DNA of 64,000 nucleotides from Hirundichthys speculiger (GCA_018398805.1 JAGFBZ010000289.1:3923001-3987000), one strand, 5' to 3'; numbered from the stretch's first letter, positions 1-12,840 are shown. A program made the numbers and translations. Notes: generated by a model from the letters alone, not told the origin.

Positions 1-734
1 TTGGTAATCTATAATTGAATCATACGATGAGTTTTTTTGCCTCAAACACAAAAAAAAAAAAAAAAGCATAGGGGCTATTCATTATATAGGAGTTTAAGTA
101 AATACTTCAAATGCAGTGAAATGCATTTCAAGGTCTAAAAAGATCTTCATTTTCCAATTTTTGAATGACTTGGAGAAACCCGACACTCAGCCAGACCTTG
201 TACAGTTTACTGCTCAGCCTTGGAGGTTTGCCTAAGTTTACAGTGAACCTCTTCAGTCTTTGTCTATGAACAGGTGGGCGCCAGAGCCTGTTGAAGCCTT
301 TAAATGTCAGAGCTGTCTTCACCCCCTTACTTCTTTAATCTGTGTGGTGCACACACACACACGCTCACATGCACTCACCCAGCAAACACACGCAAAATCA
401 AAGCTACCTGAAGGCGGTAGAAAAACCGAGAGGTGTAAAAGCCTGAACAGACCCCAAACTGTATCTTTTCATCTTCGGATTCCACTATTTACCTGCCTGC
501 CTGTTGACTGTTTGCTCCCATCTAGACCTCATCTCGGTTTGACTCACACTTTCAGCAGAGGGATCTTACACCTGCCCTCACTTTGTGGTGCATTTACGGT
601 ACAAACATCCTCTCAGTCACACGTTCTATTACTGTTTTTTTTTTTCTGTTTAATTATTGGTAGGGAGATCAAAAATAAAAATGAGTAAAACTGCCAGGAT
701 TATTAGGAAATAACTGGAACATTTAAACACTGAT
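1..734. other. Intergenic, no gene seen
   Basis: No supported gene. The stretch holds a short poly-A run near 49-65 and a small CA tract near 345-362. The 142-codon frame at 260-688 (+) is rich in Ser, Leu, Thr and His, has no recognisable domain and ends in a poly-T run, so I treat it as chance. Confidence 0.6.
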
Positions 735-887
735 ATATAGTACATACCTATATCTATATCTGCATATATATCCTAATGTTGGTTTAGTCCATGCTCGTGC
801 AGAAAAGGATTTCTACAATTGGACATGTATGCTGTAAATATACATGAACTGTTTTCATGTCTGACTGCTGCTATTAGTGTTTGTTTC
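735..887 (+). repeat. Direct repeat, copy A
   Basis: This block begins TATAGTACATACCTATATC and runs to GTGTTTGTTTC. It recurs at 1464-1602 with a few substitutions and about 14 extra bases in this copy (around the part reading TTTCTACAATTGGAC). The two copies lie 729 bp apart in the same orientation and flank a TIR element and a Tigger-like end. It could be a segmental duplication or two copies of one dispersed repeat. Confidence 0.8.
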
Positions 888-1301
888 AGCATTGCTAGGT
901 GTACGATGATTAACGTATTTCTACGATAATTTGGCCCTCTGTACGATCAATAATAAAAAGAAAAAGGCCAAATGTACGATAATTTGACTATCTCAAATTA
1001 TTGCCGGCCGCAACTGTCTGCCAGAGTTTTGTTTTTTTGTTTTTTTTCCCTGAAGGCATCTGTTCCCATGTGACATGTTTCCAGCCAATAGATGTTTGTC
1101 TCAGAACAACTAGCATGATAGGCTGAATGGGCTGAGTGGTCAGCTTCACCCACTATTTAACACTAGAGTGATTAAATTTGACTATAGCACATCATTGGGC
1201 TTGTTATTTTCGTTATGACAGATGTACGATAATTTCCCTCAAAATACGATAATTTTGAGTCTCTGGTACGATAATCCTACATTTCCCACCTGGCAACGCT
1301 G
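887..1301. mobile_element. Short non-autonomous TIR transposon, hAT-like
   Basis: The left end reads CAGCATTGCTAGGTG and the right end reads CACCTGGCAACGCTG. The reverse complement of the right end is CAGCGTTGCCAGGTG, a 15-bp inverted repeat with two mismatches. Subterminal motifs of the form TACGATAATT recur inside both ends (near 922, 965, 1224, 1244 and 1268), a usual arrangement for transposase binding in hAT elements. No clean 8-bp target duplication is visible (GTTTGTTT against TTGCTTCC), and no transposase is encoded. The element starts exactly where the homology of repeat copy A ends. Confidence 0.6.
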
Positions 1302-1394
1302 TTGCTTCCAGAGACTCGTTCTTGATGTGAGGGGTTTCGCTTCAGCCTCACGCGCTTCGTTTGAATTTTTTTTCAATTTTTTTTTTTTTAATGA

Positions 1395-1463
1395 ATATTT
1401 TTGAAACTTCCGAGATATACTGAGACCGCGATTGCTGAGACCGCGAAGTGTGGGGGATTACTG
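1395..1463 (-). mobile_element. Tigger/pogo-like terminal fragment
   Basis: The stretch carries GAGACCGCGA twice and ends GGGGGATTACTGTA. In reverse complement this is TACAGTAATCCCCC followed by a GCGGTCTCAG motif, the form of Tigger-like ends in fish with TA at the insertion point. No matching second end was found nearby, so this is one end of a broken element. It abuts repeat copy B directly. Confidence 0.5.
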
Positions 1464-1602
1464 TATAGTACATACCTATATCTATATCTGCATATATATC
1501 CTAATGTTGGTTTAGTCGATCCTCGTGCAGAAAAGAATACGCGTGCTGCAAAATATACATGAACTGTTTTCATGTCTGGCTGCTGCTATTAGTGTTTGTT
1601 TC
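1464..1602 (+). repeat. Direct repeat, copy B
   Basis: Second copy of the block at 735-887, in the same orientation. It begins TATAGTACATACCTATATC immediately after the Tigger-like end and diverges after GTGTTTGTTTC. It lacks about 14 bases present in copy A and has ACGCGTGCTGC where copy A reads ATGTATGCTG. Confidence 0.8.
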
Positions 1603-4390
1603 TTTCCTTGTTAGGACAGAGAGCTTCAGCAGCTTTGTTGCTATGGTGCATCACTTCCTTTGTTGGGTTCCACTGCCCTTACCACTTCTTCTGCAGGTCC
1701 CTTCAGACAATAAAACCTGTGAGGGAGCATCGACAGCACCGCCAGCTCCCGCCCTTCCAGCCATCCACACCTAGCATTCTTCGCACTCCCAGATTATCTC
1801 CTGAGCACGCCTCACAATGATAAACGTGCAACGGAGTATTCATGATGACGTTTAACTTTGACAATTACTTTGAAAACGATGTCAGGTTTTAATTTGAGGT
1901 TACGCGACACGTAGCCTGTCCTCTTTGTTTGAAGACGCAGAGCAAGGAGCAGTTCCAGATCTCTTTTAGCTCCTCAGAGTGTGGCTCCTCGGCAGGGGTT
2001 GTGCAATCGCTGGGCGGCAAGTCCTATTCCTGTTTTTCCTGCCAGGTGGATGTTTGGACAGGCCCTTAAACCCTCACACACGCCAGCAAAGATTTGTACA
2101 CAAGCACACACATACACAGTCTTGACAACAACCCCCATGCCTGCTGGGTTTCTGTGACACACCCATATTCTAGGACTTGGTGAGGCTAGCTGGAGCGCAG
2201 TCAGTGTGTGAAGTGTTTACACTTAATGCAGTGAGAGGTCTTGGGTAAAGATGCAATGACAGACTGGTGAAATAGCGTACTTCAAACAATGCAGCTAAGA
2301 CTGCAACGTGTCGTCTTCTCTTTCTGAGGGATGCAACTCCTCATCTTTTACTTCTGCAAATATAGAGATTAATAGCTATAAAAGTTCCAGAGAAATACAT
2401 CCTTTCACCTAGCTGCAAGTGAAGCTGCTAGGTTAGAATTCTGAGGCCAGTTATTGACACAATGTGTGCACCAATCTATGATGGTTTGTGGTCACAAGAG
2501 CAAGGTCTCAATATTTTGTGGGGAGGAAGGGAACTTCCACTTTCCTTCCTTTGCTTACCCACGTTCTGCAGTCATGTCTTGTGTGTGTCTCATGATATGC
2601 ACATAGACAAAACATGCACAAAGGCAATGACAAGAGGAGAAATGCATTTCAGGCAAAACAAAAAAACAAACAAAGAAAACAATATTGTGCAGCTACACCT
2701 TGACTGTGGAAAAGTGAGAAGAAGTTAAAAAAGGAGTGCACAGGCAGGAAGCAAAAGTGAGCATAAAACACATCGGCACATGCAACAGTCTCTTCTTGGG
2801 ATGAAAAAAGGAACAACAATACAGAAACTGATAGATAAATGAATGCAAGGTGGAGAATGTGGCAGAAGGAGAGAAAGCAGGGGTTTGTAGAGCACTGAAC
2901 ACCTGCAGGTCGGCTCGGGCGGTGAAGACGCACTGGGAAGGGAGATACAGTTTGAGTCTGGCAGCCACGGGTTTGCTGGAGGAAACTGGGATGTGGGGAT
3001 GCCGACACTGGTGGTTTGACATAAATGGATACACAGCTGCTGCGAGCTGCACTGAAAACAGGAAGTAAATGTGAAGACAAAACCTCCTTTTTCTCCACTC
3101 AAAACAAATAAGACTAGGAAGTTTCATCTGTTCAGGGCTACAGTCAGTGTAATCTCAATGCCAGCCACTGCAAAAACAAACAAACAAACAAACAAAAAAA
3201 TGCTGGAATCTCTTAAAGGTAGATTACCTTGACATGCATGTTTTTTGTTTGTGTGTTTTTATTTCTCCATCATTTGCAGTTTGACTGACAAAACTGCTCA
3301 TCCACCAAAGAGTGTATCAGTTTTTGGAGGTGAGACTTAAAAAGGGGTCAGATTATCACAAGTAATTTAAAGAGAAAGCACGCATACTCGTTCACAAAGT
3401 GCAAAAAATAAACTGTCAGCCCTTGATCTTATTCCATTTGCATCACATCCACACAGATAGAGCACGGCAGCTACTCCCTGCAGCTCTCTGCTCTTTATCA
3501 TCAATCACATCCACAGCGCGTGTGCCTCGCAACACTCGACCCGTCTTATAGTGCATAACATTTCCAATGAAAGCTCTTCAGCAGAGCAGTGAGACTCAAA
3601 ATGAAATCAGATTTTGAATTCTGGCGCTTTAGTGTTCTACTTTGTAGATAACGTGTGAGGTATCAGGCCAGCGGATCACATACAGTTGTTTCTGTACAAT
3701 GATGCTGATGAGTTGTCAGAAAGCTGGAGAGGTTTGGCTTTACTCTGCTTCTCAGAAGAGAAGCGGGACGAAGGCGGTTACTCAAACTGAGATGCTGTCA
3801 TCTCATACTTTGAATTGTTTTTAATTATGGTGTATATGGTTTCATCAAGAATAAGAGAAAAATCTGCGTCAAAATCTTTGTGTGCGTGTGTGTCCTTTGC
3901 CTTTATTTTTTTTATTTTTTCAAGATTTTCAATTCTGAAAGTATTGATCCATCTGACTGAAAGCAGTTCCATAACCAGAAGTTGTCAATTGTTTAACGGT
4001 GTTAAAAATCTCTTCAAACAATTTTCTCAAATATTTGTTAATGAACTGAAGCTCCTTTTTCCGATATTTGCTTCTTCAAGGCTGTTTTGAAAACTGCTTT
4101 CGTACCTTATCATCATTCACATCCCCCCTTGACACCACCTGTTTGTGGTAATGCTACACGTCTTTTCTTGTCTTTTCTTTTGTCTTTGTGAAATAAAAGC
4201 AGTGCAGCGAAATAGAAGTCAGAGTCTTTTCTTGATTTGCATATTCTACGACTTCCTAACTGTTTTCTGATTTGAGATGTAGGTCTTGCTGTCGGTTAAT
4301 TGCTATTCATTTACGGTAGTGGAAAACCTCCCTGCGGCTGTTTGCCTGTCACCCTTTCACACGTTCGTGTCGTTTTGCAGCTCATGGAAA
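1603..4390. other. Intergenic, no gene seen
   Basis: No supported gene. All three minus-strand frames are open across about 2700-3100 because the plus strand is purine-rich there, which explains three overlapping 125-149-codon frames without any domain. An AAAC-type simple repeat occurs near 3173-3199. Confidence 0.55.
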
Positions 4391-4393
4391 CTG

Positions 4394-4418
4394 GAGAGAG
4401 AGAGAGAGAGAGAGAGAG
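4394..4418 (+). repeat. (GA)n microsatellite
   Basis: About twelve GA units. Just downstream, 4439-4450 reads TTAGGGTTAGGG, two telomere-type units, too short to call an interstitial telomere. Confidence 0.9.
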
Positions 4419-4812
4419 TCAAAAATAAACGATAGGTGTTAGGGTTAGGGTACATTCTTCTCACCTGTTGTGCTTCAGATGTCAGTGCTTTTGTTGTGGT
4501 TGCAGAGTCTTGGGTCAAGAGGGGAGTCGGGGAAAGAGAGGCCCTTGCTGGAGCAGTGCAAATGCAAGCGGGAATAAAAGATGAGTTGATTTGACATGGT
4601 TGTGCTTGAGACTTCTCAAATCAGTTGTATTTCATGTTTCTGGCTCCATCAGAGTTCGAGAAACAGCAGAGGTCTTCAAGATCTCTGCGTATGAATGCGT
4701 TCATGAAGAAAAAGAAAGAAAGAAAAGATGCCGCACGCATTTGTCCCTGTTTGGACAAAGAGACGAGAACATCGGAAGATAGTGGTACGTTTTATAGAAC
4801 GATAATTAAATA

Positions 4813-5510
4813 CAGTGATCCCTTGCCACTTCGTGGTTTAAGTTCCGCAGTTTTAGTTATTCGCAGATTTTTTCAGAAATAAATAATTAAAAAAAAAATT
4901 TTATTGTGGAAACATCACAGGATTTTGTGCGCGTTCTCTCACAGTGAAGAAATGCTGTGAGCCAGTCTGGCCCCTTTAAGAAGGTAGCCTTATGGGTAAT
5001 GATGTGGCCTTATGGGTAATGGAGTGTGTATGTGGTGGGACGGCAGAAGAAAACGGGGTTAGATGAAAAGTGGAGTGAGCATAAACAGCAGCCCAGCGTG
5101 TATAGATTTACATTCTCTGTTAACCGACAGGAGCCGAACAATACAACCTGTGTGATGTTACAAGTTCCTGCAGTGCCAGAATAAAGTCCCCGTTCCATGC
5201 AGAGAAAACCGGACTTTTTGTTTTGTTGTTGTTAGCGTGTTAGCCGCTAATTACGAGCCAAAAATAGCACAATACCAAGCAGTTTGTTTACTACGGTTCA
5301 GAGATCAGAGGCTGTGAAGGTAACAGAAAGACCACAGATGAGCCTTTGTCTTGTTTCACTGCAGTGCCTCGCTACTTTTTTGGGGTTTTTAAACATATTT
5401 CAAACACATTATTGAGACTTGGGGGGGGCTCTGGCTCCAGATCACGGATTTTGATTGTCGCGGGGGGGGGGCGCCGGTCCGCATTAACTGCGAAAAATAA
5501 GGGATCACTG
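4813..5510. mobile_element. Complete Tigger-like non-autonomous element, 698 bp
   Basis: The left end reads CAGTGATCCCTTGCC and the right end reads AATAAGGGATCACTG, giving an inverted repeat of at least 11 bp. Both ends are flanked by TA (4811-4812 and 5511-5512), as expected for Tc1/mariner-superfamily insertion including pogo/Tigger. G-runs occur near the right end (5420-5426, 5462-5471). The interior has no transposase frame. The right-hand portion is found again, inverted, at 55982-56205. Confidence 0.8.
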
Positions 5511-5512
5511 TA

Positions 5513-7154
5513 ATTCCACCTCTTTGGGCTTTTAAAACGTCCAACCAAAAGAAAATGAGATGAGAAGTTAAAGGCAGTTACTTGATGGTGCCCCCACAAA
5601 GACATGAGGAAGACAGGAAAAAGTGTTATATTTTATAAGTCTTATCTCAAAATAACTAGGGACTAAAGGAGCAAAAATGTTTCAGGTTTTTGCAGACATC
5701 CTTAAAGCACCAGAAGACATTTGTAAGCAAGGCCTTCTGTCACATTAGCTGTGGGGTGTTCATAATGGCTGTGTGATTATGACGCCTCGATTCAATCTCT
5801 TTTTCCTTTGAAACAGGCTCGGTGGCCCACTGACTGGCTCGTCTGCTATCATAAAGCAACAGGAATCAGTCAGAGTCGGTATTTTTGACATTTCCAATCC
5901 ACCGTTTTACTGCTTTCCCTCATGAAGGCAAACCAACGTCACTGCAGTTTGAACACTAATTATCTTATGCATTATCAGCATTGTCTCAGCATTGTCTGAG
6001 ACTGTAATCATTCTCTCAAGACTAAAAGTGCCTGAAAAACAAATAAATAGTCTATTAATTCCAGTTGATGAAAAGCAGCGGAAGTCGAAGCTTGTTGGAA
6101 AGTCTGAATTACGTGAAGTGGCATGATGTATTACTGTCACGGCGGTCAGACCGGATTGGAAATCTTTAGTGTTTTCGTGTCATTCTTTCTAAAATAGCAT
6201 TTAGATTAAAAACACAGGCAAGTCAGCATTTTAAAAACCAAAAACATGACCTAAATGTGGTCAGGGTTCACATCCAGGTACCAGCCCCAGTAACTGTGTC
6301 ACATAATCCGCTGAATGTCTTTACAAGAGCAGTGAACTTCCAAACTGCTCACATATGAGTCAATCTCACACGAGCATCCGTGTGTTATTACACTGTAGCT
6401 CCAAACATGTACAAGACGTACCCCTTGAAAGTTGAACCTTATTGAGTTTCTTGCCCTTTTTCTTTCTTTTTTTTCTCCACAAATTGTGGTTCTCAGGTAC
6501 AAAATGAGTGAGTGAACTTTGACTTTGACTCTCTGATCACTCAGACTTGCACAGATCTCTTTTCTCAGAATGTGCTGTTATGAGGTGTCTGAGCATGTGA
6601 CGTTTTTATGTCTGTATCTCTGAAGTTTTATCTTCTTCGTCTGTGTCCACCTAACCAGAAGACACACGCAAACATAAGCAAGGTCTGAGGGCAGCTTTAC
6701 TCCTTCTATAATATTCTGGCACTTTCTCTTACTGCCATCCAGTGGTGAGTTATTGCATTGAAAAATAAAGATAGAAGCCCAACAAAACTTAACATCTTTT
6801 TTGCTGTTTTTTTTTAAAGCATGACCAACTGTGCTTCATTCTTCTTCTTATTATTATTATTTATGACCTCTATATGATTTAGCTATGCTTGTTTGAAGTA
6901 AAGTATCACAAATATCACAAATATCACGCCTTTTGGTTCCTGACTCTTCTTATCATGGAGACTCTATAATATTTAAACTGCCATATTCACTGAGTGACTT
7001 TTTCTGCAGGTCCCAGGTCTGTTTCTGCGACCTGTACACGTTCAATGTCATTGAACCCTCTGTCCATGTAATGCACTTATTAAAAAGTCAGTTTAATCCT
7101 TCCACAATGCACTACAGCCAGTGGGCAAGAAAAACATTTTTGAAGCCCCTTTTC
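5513..7154. other. Intergenic, no gene seen
   Basis: No supported gene, RNA gene or clear repeat. It contains small poly-T runs and a short ATT repeat near 6850. Confidence 0.55.
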
Positions 7155-7156
7155 TA

Positions 7157-8030
7157 TGGAGCCCCTTTTGGGTCATAATTCAATGAATAAATAAGTCTAT
7201 TATTATGAAATACAGGTATTTATTATTATTAAATACGTATCCATTATTACTAAATGTTTCCCATTATTATGAAATACATGTTTATTATTATGAAATATTT
7301 CCCATTATTATGAAATATATGTGTATTATTATGAACTGTTTCCCATTATTATAAAAAAATGGAATTATTATGAAATATATTTTTATTATTATTTAATCTT
7401 AGTGTAATGCATAATAGTTTATTTCAGAATGGCTTTTTTTTATCTAAGAATGAGTTTTTACATATTGCTTCCTTTTTCATAAGAATGAACTTTTACATAA
7501 TGGCTTCGTTTTTCATAGAATAAGCTTTTACATAATAATGACATTTTGCCACTGGGCGGGAACAGTGGTTGAACTGCATGCTCATTGGCTGATCTTTCTC
7601 CATTCTACGCTCTGACATCGACTAGTTTTGCACTCCTAGTCCGATTGTAGCTATGGCAGCTTGGACTGAGCTACGGGAAACCTTGACGTTTCTTAGTCGA
7701 TGTCAACTTTTAACCGTAAACTGAGGTGCATTCTGCCACCTACTGCCCAGGAGTATATACATTGCACCTCTCGCCCACTATCGATATTCACTGTTCTGTT
7801 GCTTATGCCTGAATGAAAGAGCAGCCAATCACATAAATGGCTCTGCCCTCTCGGCTGTGATTGACACACAAATCATTCTTATGAAAAACAAAGCCATTAT
7901 TATGTAAAAGCTCATTCTTATGAAAAACGAAACTATCATAATATTGGGACATATTTCATAATAATAAACGCCTGTATTTCATAATAATAGACTAATTTAT
8001 TCATTGGATTATGACCCAAATGGGGCTCCA
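7157..8030. mobile_element. MITE with long imperfect inverted repeats, 874 bp
   Basis: The left end reads TGGAGCCCCTTTTGGGTCAT and the right end, reverse complemented, reads TGGAGCCCCATTTGGGTCAT. Comparing the first 60 bases by eye gives three mismatches. The insertion is flanked by TA (7155-7156 and 8031-8032). Inside each end, units built on ATTATTATGAAATA and CATAAGAATGA recur in opposite orientation, so the arms together could fold into a long hairpin. The unique centre (about 7540-7860) has no open frame with a recognisable domain. TA flanks suggest a Tc1/mariner-type mobiliser, but the family is not identified. Confidence 0.8.
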
Positions 8031-11000
8031 TACTTTTCCAGGTTGTTCCACAGCATCATCAAACAAATCCAACAATAGCAGACCAATAAAGTGTTGCAGA
8101 CAATAATTATTTGAAGAGGGGACCACCTTCCCTGGAACATATTCATCAGCCTGCATGGTTGGAACAAGATTTGTGATCTTATTTAGAATCACATGGACTC
8201 TTCGTGAACAGAATCTGTGTTTGTGTCTGGTTCAATGAAGTTCTTCTACCTAGCGTTTTCACAAAGTCAGATTTTCTTCTCATTTCAACAGAGCTACATG
8301 ATGAAATAAGGGGACAAGCGCGTGTTTGGATGGAACCACAAACGCTCATATTGATTTATTTGTTATTTGATTTCACTGAAAGGAACAGGGGGAAAGAAAA
8401 AAAGAAAAAAAAAAGGTTTGGAAAAGTAAGATCTCTTATTTCAGACCTGCTCCACATGTATCAAACCTGACAAGCAGTTTTTTTTCTTTCTCTTTTTATC
8501 TCTTTTATCAATCGATTTCAAAAGCTTTTTATTTTCACAGCAGACTGTTAAAGTGTTTGACGCTTTAACTCTGGTACTCAGTGTTAGGTAAAAGTTTTGG
8601 GGTCTTTCTAAAGAAAGAAAGAAAGAAAAAAAAGGAAAGCGTAGCAAACTGCTGTCTGACGAAAAGAAGTGAAAAAAAGAGAAAAGGAAAAAAAAACACA
8701 CATAAAAAAAAAAAAAAAGTAAAACTGACTGAGGTGCACAAGCACACTGAGTGTTGTGTTTTAACTTTCGAGGTGACGGAGCATCTCTGTGGTTAGTTAT
8801 CTCTTTCGGACAGGAAGAGGCGCTGCTAGAAGCAGCAGCCTGGTGAGACATAACTGGAGCCATGTTCTGCTCAGACACCTGAAATGAACCTGCAGGACTC
8901 TGCAGCTTAAGCTACTGACCTCTTCTGATGATCCTGAAGGGCTTTTCCCATCATTACATTTTCTGAACACTGTAGTCAACTAATTGCAAGTTATTCAAAA
9001 AGAAAAAAAAAGAAAAACCTAACAAGTATTTTAGTTCATTAAAGAAAGACTAGACTTGATTATAATAGTTACATTTTACACATGTCTGTCATTCATTAAA
9101 ATATTGCCAAACTGCCCCTCCGTTTGAATTGTACCTCAGTTTCACTCTCAGCCTCTAGATGGCAGCATTGCCCTGACAACCCCCCCAGCAGCTGATGACT
9201 GCTCCTTCCATCTCCATCAGCCTAATCGTGTAGTTGCAAAGCTCATTTAAGGCAACATTAATAACTCCAGGAACGTCTTCTCCTTGCCTCATCCTTAGGT
9301 CTGACTTGACACGGTTGGCCTCGTTTGAACTTTTGACCGGCCTGTAATTTGCAGTGTAAGCGATCCAATTTACAACACCTTCACAAGGGCACATGCCAAC
9401 GATTATTCATCACTGCAGTGCAGGGCCCCACAGTGCACTGAGTGTGTGTGCGGTTCCTCTGCAGACAGACGAATGGAATAAGAATAAAGATGCAAATTTT
9501 GGAGCATATGTGCCAATAATAACTTTTTTTTTAAAAAGGAAAAGAAAACAGGGCACAGCAGACCAGTGGTGACTGATAAAGTCTAATATCATCAGGCTGC
9601 TGCCCTTTAGTGTGATACCAAACATGAAAAATAAGGGTTAAAGGAAATTGAAAGAAAAAAACCCACATTCATTCATCACCCTCACACTCATCTGGGGTTT
9701 TAAATTTTTTCCCCCCTTTAATTCCATCACTACCCACAGCAGAATTAGCCTGCTTCACTCAGTGGACAGAGACCATTCGTCAGCAAACTCTGCAGTGAGA
9801 TGCAACTCGATCGTAGTCAACATTTTCCCCCTAATGGGAAACAATTACACACTCAGTGGCTCCTTCAGGGACTTCTGATGAGACTCATTCACTGAGGAAA
9901 TGGCCACGTAATCGTGTGTGTGTAATGCGCTAACGCTGCTTATTGCTCACTGAGTCAGACTCACACACTCACACGGGGTTTCGGTTGAGTCTTTAGCCAC
10001 TATAAGAGTTTGGTGACGGGAAAAATGTGGAATGAAATTTGAATTTGAATGTGCAACATGCATACTCAGAACAATTAACCTTTTCTTGTGATTTGTCTTT
10101 TTTTTTTTTTGAAAGTTCAAACTTGTAAACACAAGTTCACACAACGCCATGTAACCTCTGAAGCATCTTTTTTTTTCAGGATGATGAAAGTGAAGAAGCC
10201 CTTTTTGAAATTTATCTTCAGTTGGACTGCTGATGTAAACAAACTGAACTTTCTCCTTCATGCAGAAATACTTGGCGTCATTTTTTAGCTTCATGTCTTT
10301 TTTACTCTGAATGAAGCATCAATCTTAAAACTTGGAGTTACATACACTGATACTGTAAAAGCATTTTTAAAATTATTATTTTAGGTTGGCTGAATCCGAA
10401 AGCGTCTCTTCAGCAGTTATAGTGAATACAGGGAATACAGGGATTTTTTTTTCCAAGACCCTTGAAAAAAAATGTAGGTTTGTAAAAGCAATTATGATTT
10501 AAAAAAAAATGCTAATGCGAAAAAAAAAAGGTGCCTGAGGATAAAACTGAAAAACAAACCAAATGTCCATCAACAAGACTTTCTAATTGTAATGAGTCAA
10601 GTGTCACTGTACTTTGGTTTCATGCAGTAAGTGTGGCGCTCTGTAATCCTGAGGGAAATTAATCACATTACGGCCTTCGAGTTATCTGTCATCAGCAGAA
10701 AACACAATCTCAGAAATAATTAAAACTACATCACTGCCTGTGCTGTCCACACTATCTGCAAAAGCACAAGTTTTGTTATTTCTTCCACTTTATTGCTCAG
10801 TGACAACAAATCAGAACCCTTTGTTGTGTAAATATTTTCACTTAGGCCCTGTTGCATAATATTTCCTGATATGAATCTAATTTGAAATTGTGCATTAATG
10901 ATGTTGTTGAAAAATGATGCAAATACAAAGCAAGAGAGTAGCTTTGTATCTCCAGAAAATGTGGATTAGCAAGGTTAAGTATTAATTGAAGTAATTAAAG

Positions 11001-11200
11001 CTAATTAGTCACTGTTTTTGGGTAACATTTCTGTTTTTGCATCTTTGCATTAAAAGGCATCAAAAGCAGGATACATTCATTTCTAATCTGCTGTGTCATG
11101 AAAGTCTGTAATTTAAAGGAAATCCAGGAAAGGATTTCATTTCAAAACACGATAAGAATGAAATTATATAAATTATATCTGACATAATTTATTAATGAAT
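8031..11200. other. Intergenic, no gene seen
   Basis: No supported gene. A purine-rich tract (about 8385-8420 and 8600-8720) makes several low-complexity frames rich in Lys on one strand and Phe on the other. The remaining sequence is AT-rich single-copy-looking DNA. 10600-11100 is repeat-poor and may hold non-coding elements, but nothing definite can be assigned. Confidence 0.5.
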
Positions 11201-11286
<86 letters not shown>

Positions 11287-11354
11287 ATACATACATACAT
11301 ACATACATATATATAGTATATATATATGTATATATATATATGTATATATATATA

Positions 11355-11438
<84 letters not shown>
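11201..11438. repeat. Compound (CA)n/(TA)n microsatellite
   Basis: Begins with eight AC units (11201-11216) and continues as TA repeats to 11438, interrupted by ATAC/TATG units near 11279-11310 and a few single breaks. Frames of 87-102 codons of alternating Tyr and Ile in this stretch are products of the repeat. The near-perfect self-complementarity would allow cruciform formation. Confidence 0.97.
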
Positions 11439-11440
<2 letters not shown>

Positions 11441-11483
11441 TCCACGGCATTGAAGTAAAGTCCTTTAATCCAAATATCTAATT

Positions 11484-11650
11484 ATCCATCCATCCATCCA
11501 TCCATCCACCCACCCACTCATTCATTCATTCATCCGTTTATTAATTCATCCATCCATCCGTTTATTAATTCATCCATCCATCCGTCCATTCATTTATTCA
11601 TTCATTCATTCATTCGTCCATCCATCCATTCATTCATTCATTCATTCATT
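11484..11650 (+). repeat. (ATCC/ATTC)n tetranucleotide array
   Basis: An imperfect array of ATCC, ATTC and CCGTTTATTA units. Such arrays often sit at the 3' end of RTE-type LINEs, whose minus-strand copies begin with CATCC units, but no LINE body was recognised next to this one. Confidence 0.9.
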
Positions 11651-12840
11651 ATTCCTTTCATCCCAACTGTTTTTGGGAAAAAGGCTTGGACCAAAGTCAT
11701 CTTGAATCAAAGAAACGATACCAACAACAGTAAACCCTTTGGTGGAATGTGACATGTAAATGTGCCCCAAGATGCTTTTATACTTCAAGCCTTGAATTAA
11801 ACAGTTGTTTGAAATTTACCTTCTTAAGACACAATAAACCAATGAAAACCTTTTTTTTTTTAATTAAGAAATTGTCTAAATTCCCCAATAAGAAAATCAC
11901 ATAAGAGATTCTTATTAAAATGAATAATTATAAAGCAGTTGAGCACAGTGGAGTTGGCTCCTGATTGAATTTTTATCAGTCAACATGTCAAAAGATGTGT
12001 TATCTTGTAAAACCTAAGAACAGCCTGCAGCCTGCAGAGATTTCAACTGGCATAATCAATGATAATCTATGCCTTAAAATTCTCATTATTGCTATTTGTT
12101 CTTGTGGTTACAGAATGAGAATCTGTCCAGTGTGCCCCCCCCCCCCTCCCTGATCCAAAATGGTTATTAATTCTATAAACACACCTGCAAAGAGAAGTCT
12201 CTGCATTGTGAGTTAAAAGACGGAGGAAAAAGATTGAGCAGGGTTGTTAAAGTCATGTTTGTATTGAACTGTGTTCACAGCGATTAATGTATCCAGCCAC
12301 ATTGGTATTGATTTGGTATTCCAACACTGAATAAAATGTTTCAAGCGCTCTGAGGCTTTGTCATTTAGCTCTTTGGTTCCTCATACAAAATAAACGCCAT
12401 CTATTCAACAAGCCTTTCTTCAACAGTAACAAGCTTTTGCAGCCAAAAACAAAAGTTTCTTTTGATTGTTTTTTTTTTTCCAAGAATCCCTTTCTCCTGT
12501 ATTGTCTGAGAAAGACAGACTTACTGAGAAACATGAAAGCGGACCTGCAGTGTTATCTGTCATCAGAGGGTTCTTTGTATAGATATGTGACATAACAGTC
12601 AGTTTGGTCGACGGTGAAACGCTGAGCAGCGGCTTTCACATTGTTCCCTGCTAAGACTTCGTTTTATTTATTGGACATGGCAGTTTTAACATCGACTCAT
12701 ATTCATGAATATAATTGCAGTTTTTTGCAGAACCTCATATTTTACCTTTAAAACCTGTTTTTTTTTTCATTAAATATACATTGCAAAGATTGTATAAACG
12801 TGCGCTGTGACTGTAAAACAAGCCTAATTAAGATATAGTG
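11651..12840. other. Intergenic, no gene seen
   Basis: AT-rich sequence with a poly-C run near 12136-12146 and short poly-T runs. No supported gene. Confidence 0.5.

Noticed and set aside
2649..3127. Three overlapping minus-strand frames of 125-149 codons
   Set aside because: All three frames are open together because of strand purine bias; translations are Ser/Phe/Cys-rich with no domain.
4439..4450. TTAGGGTTAGGG as an interstitial telomere
   Set aside because: Only two units; expected by chance or from repeat tails. Similar pairs occur near 36998 and 56212.
8441..8878. 145-codon minus-strand frame and its neighbours
   Set aside because: Rich in Phe and Ser from an A/G-rich tract on the plus strand; low complexity.
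11142..11458. Tyr/Ile-repeat frames of 87-102 codons
   Set aside because: They are direct translations of the TA microsatellite.
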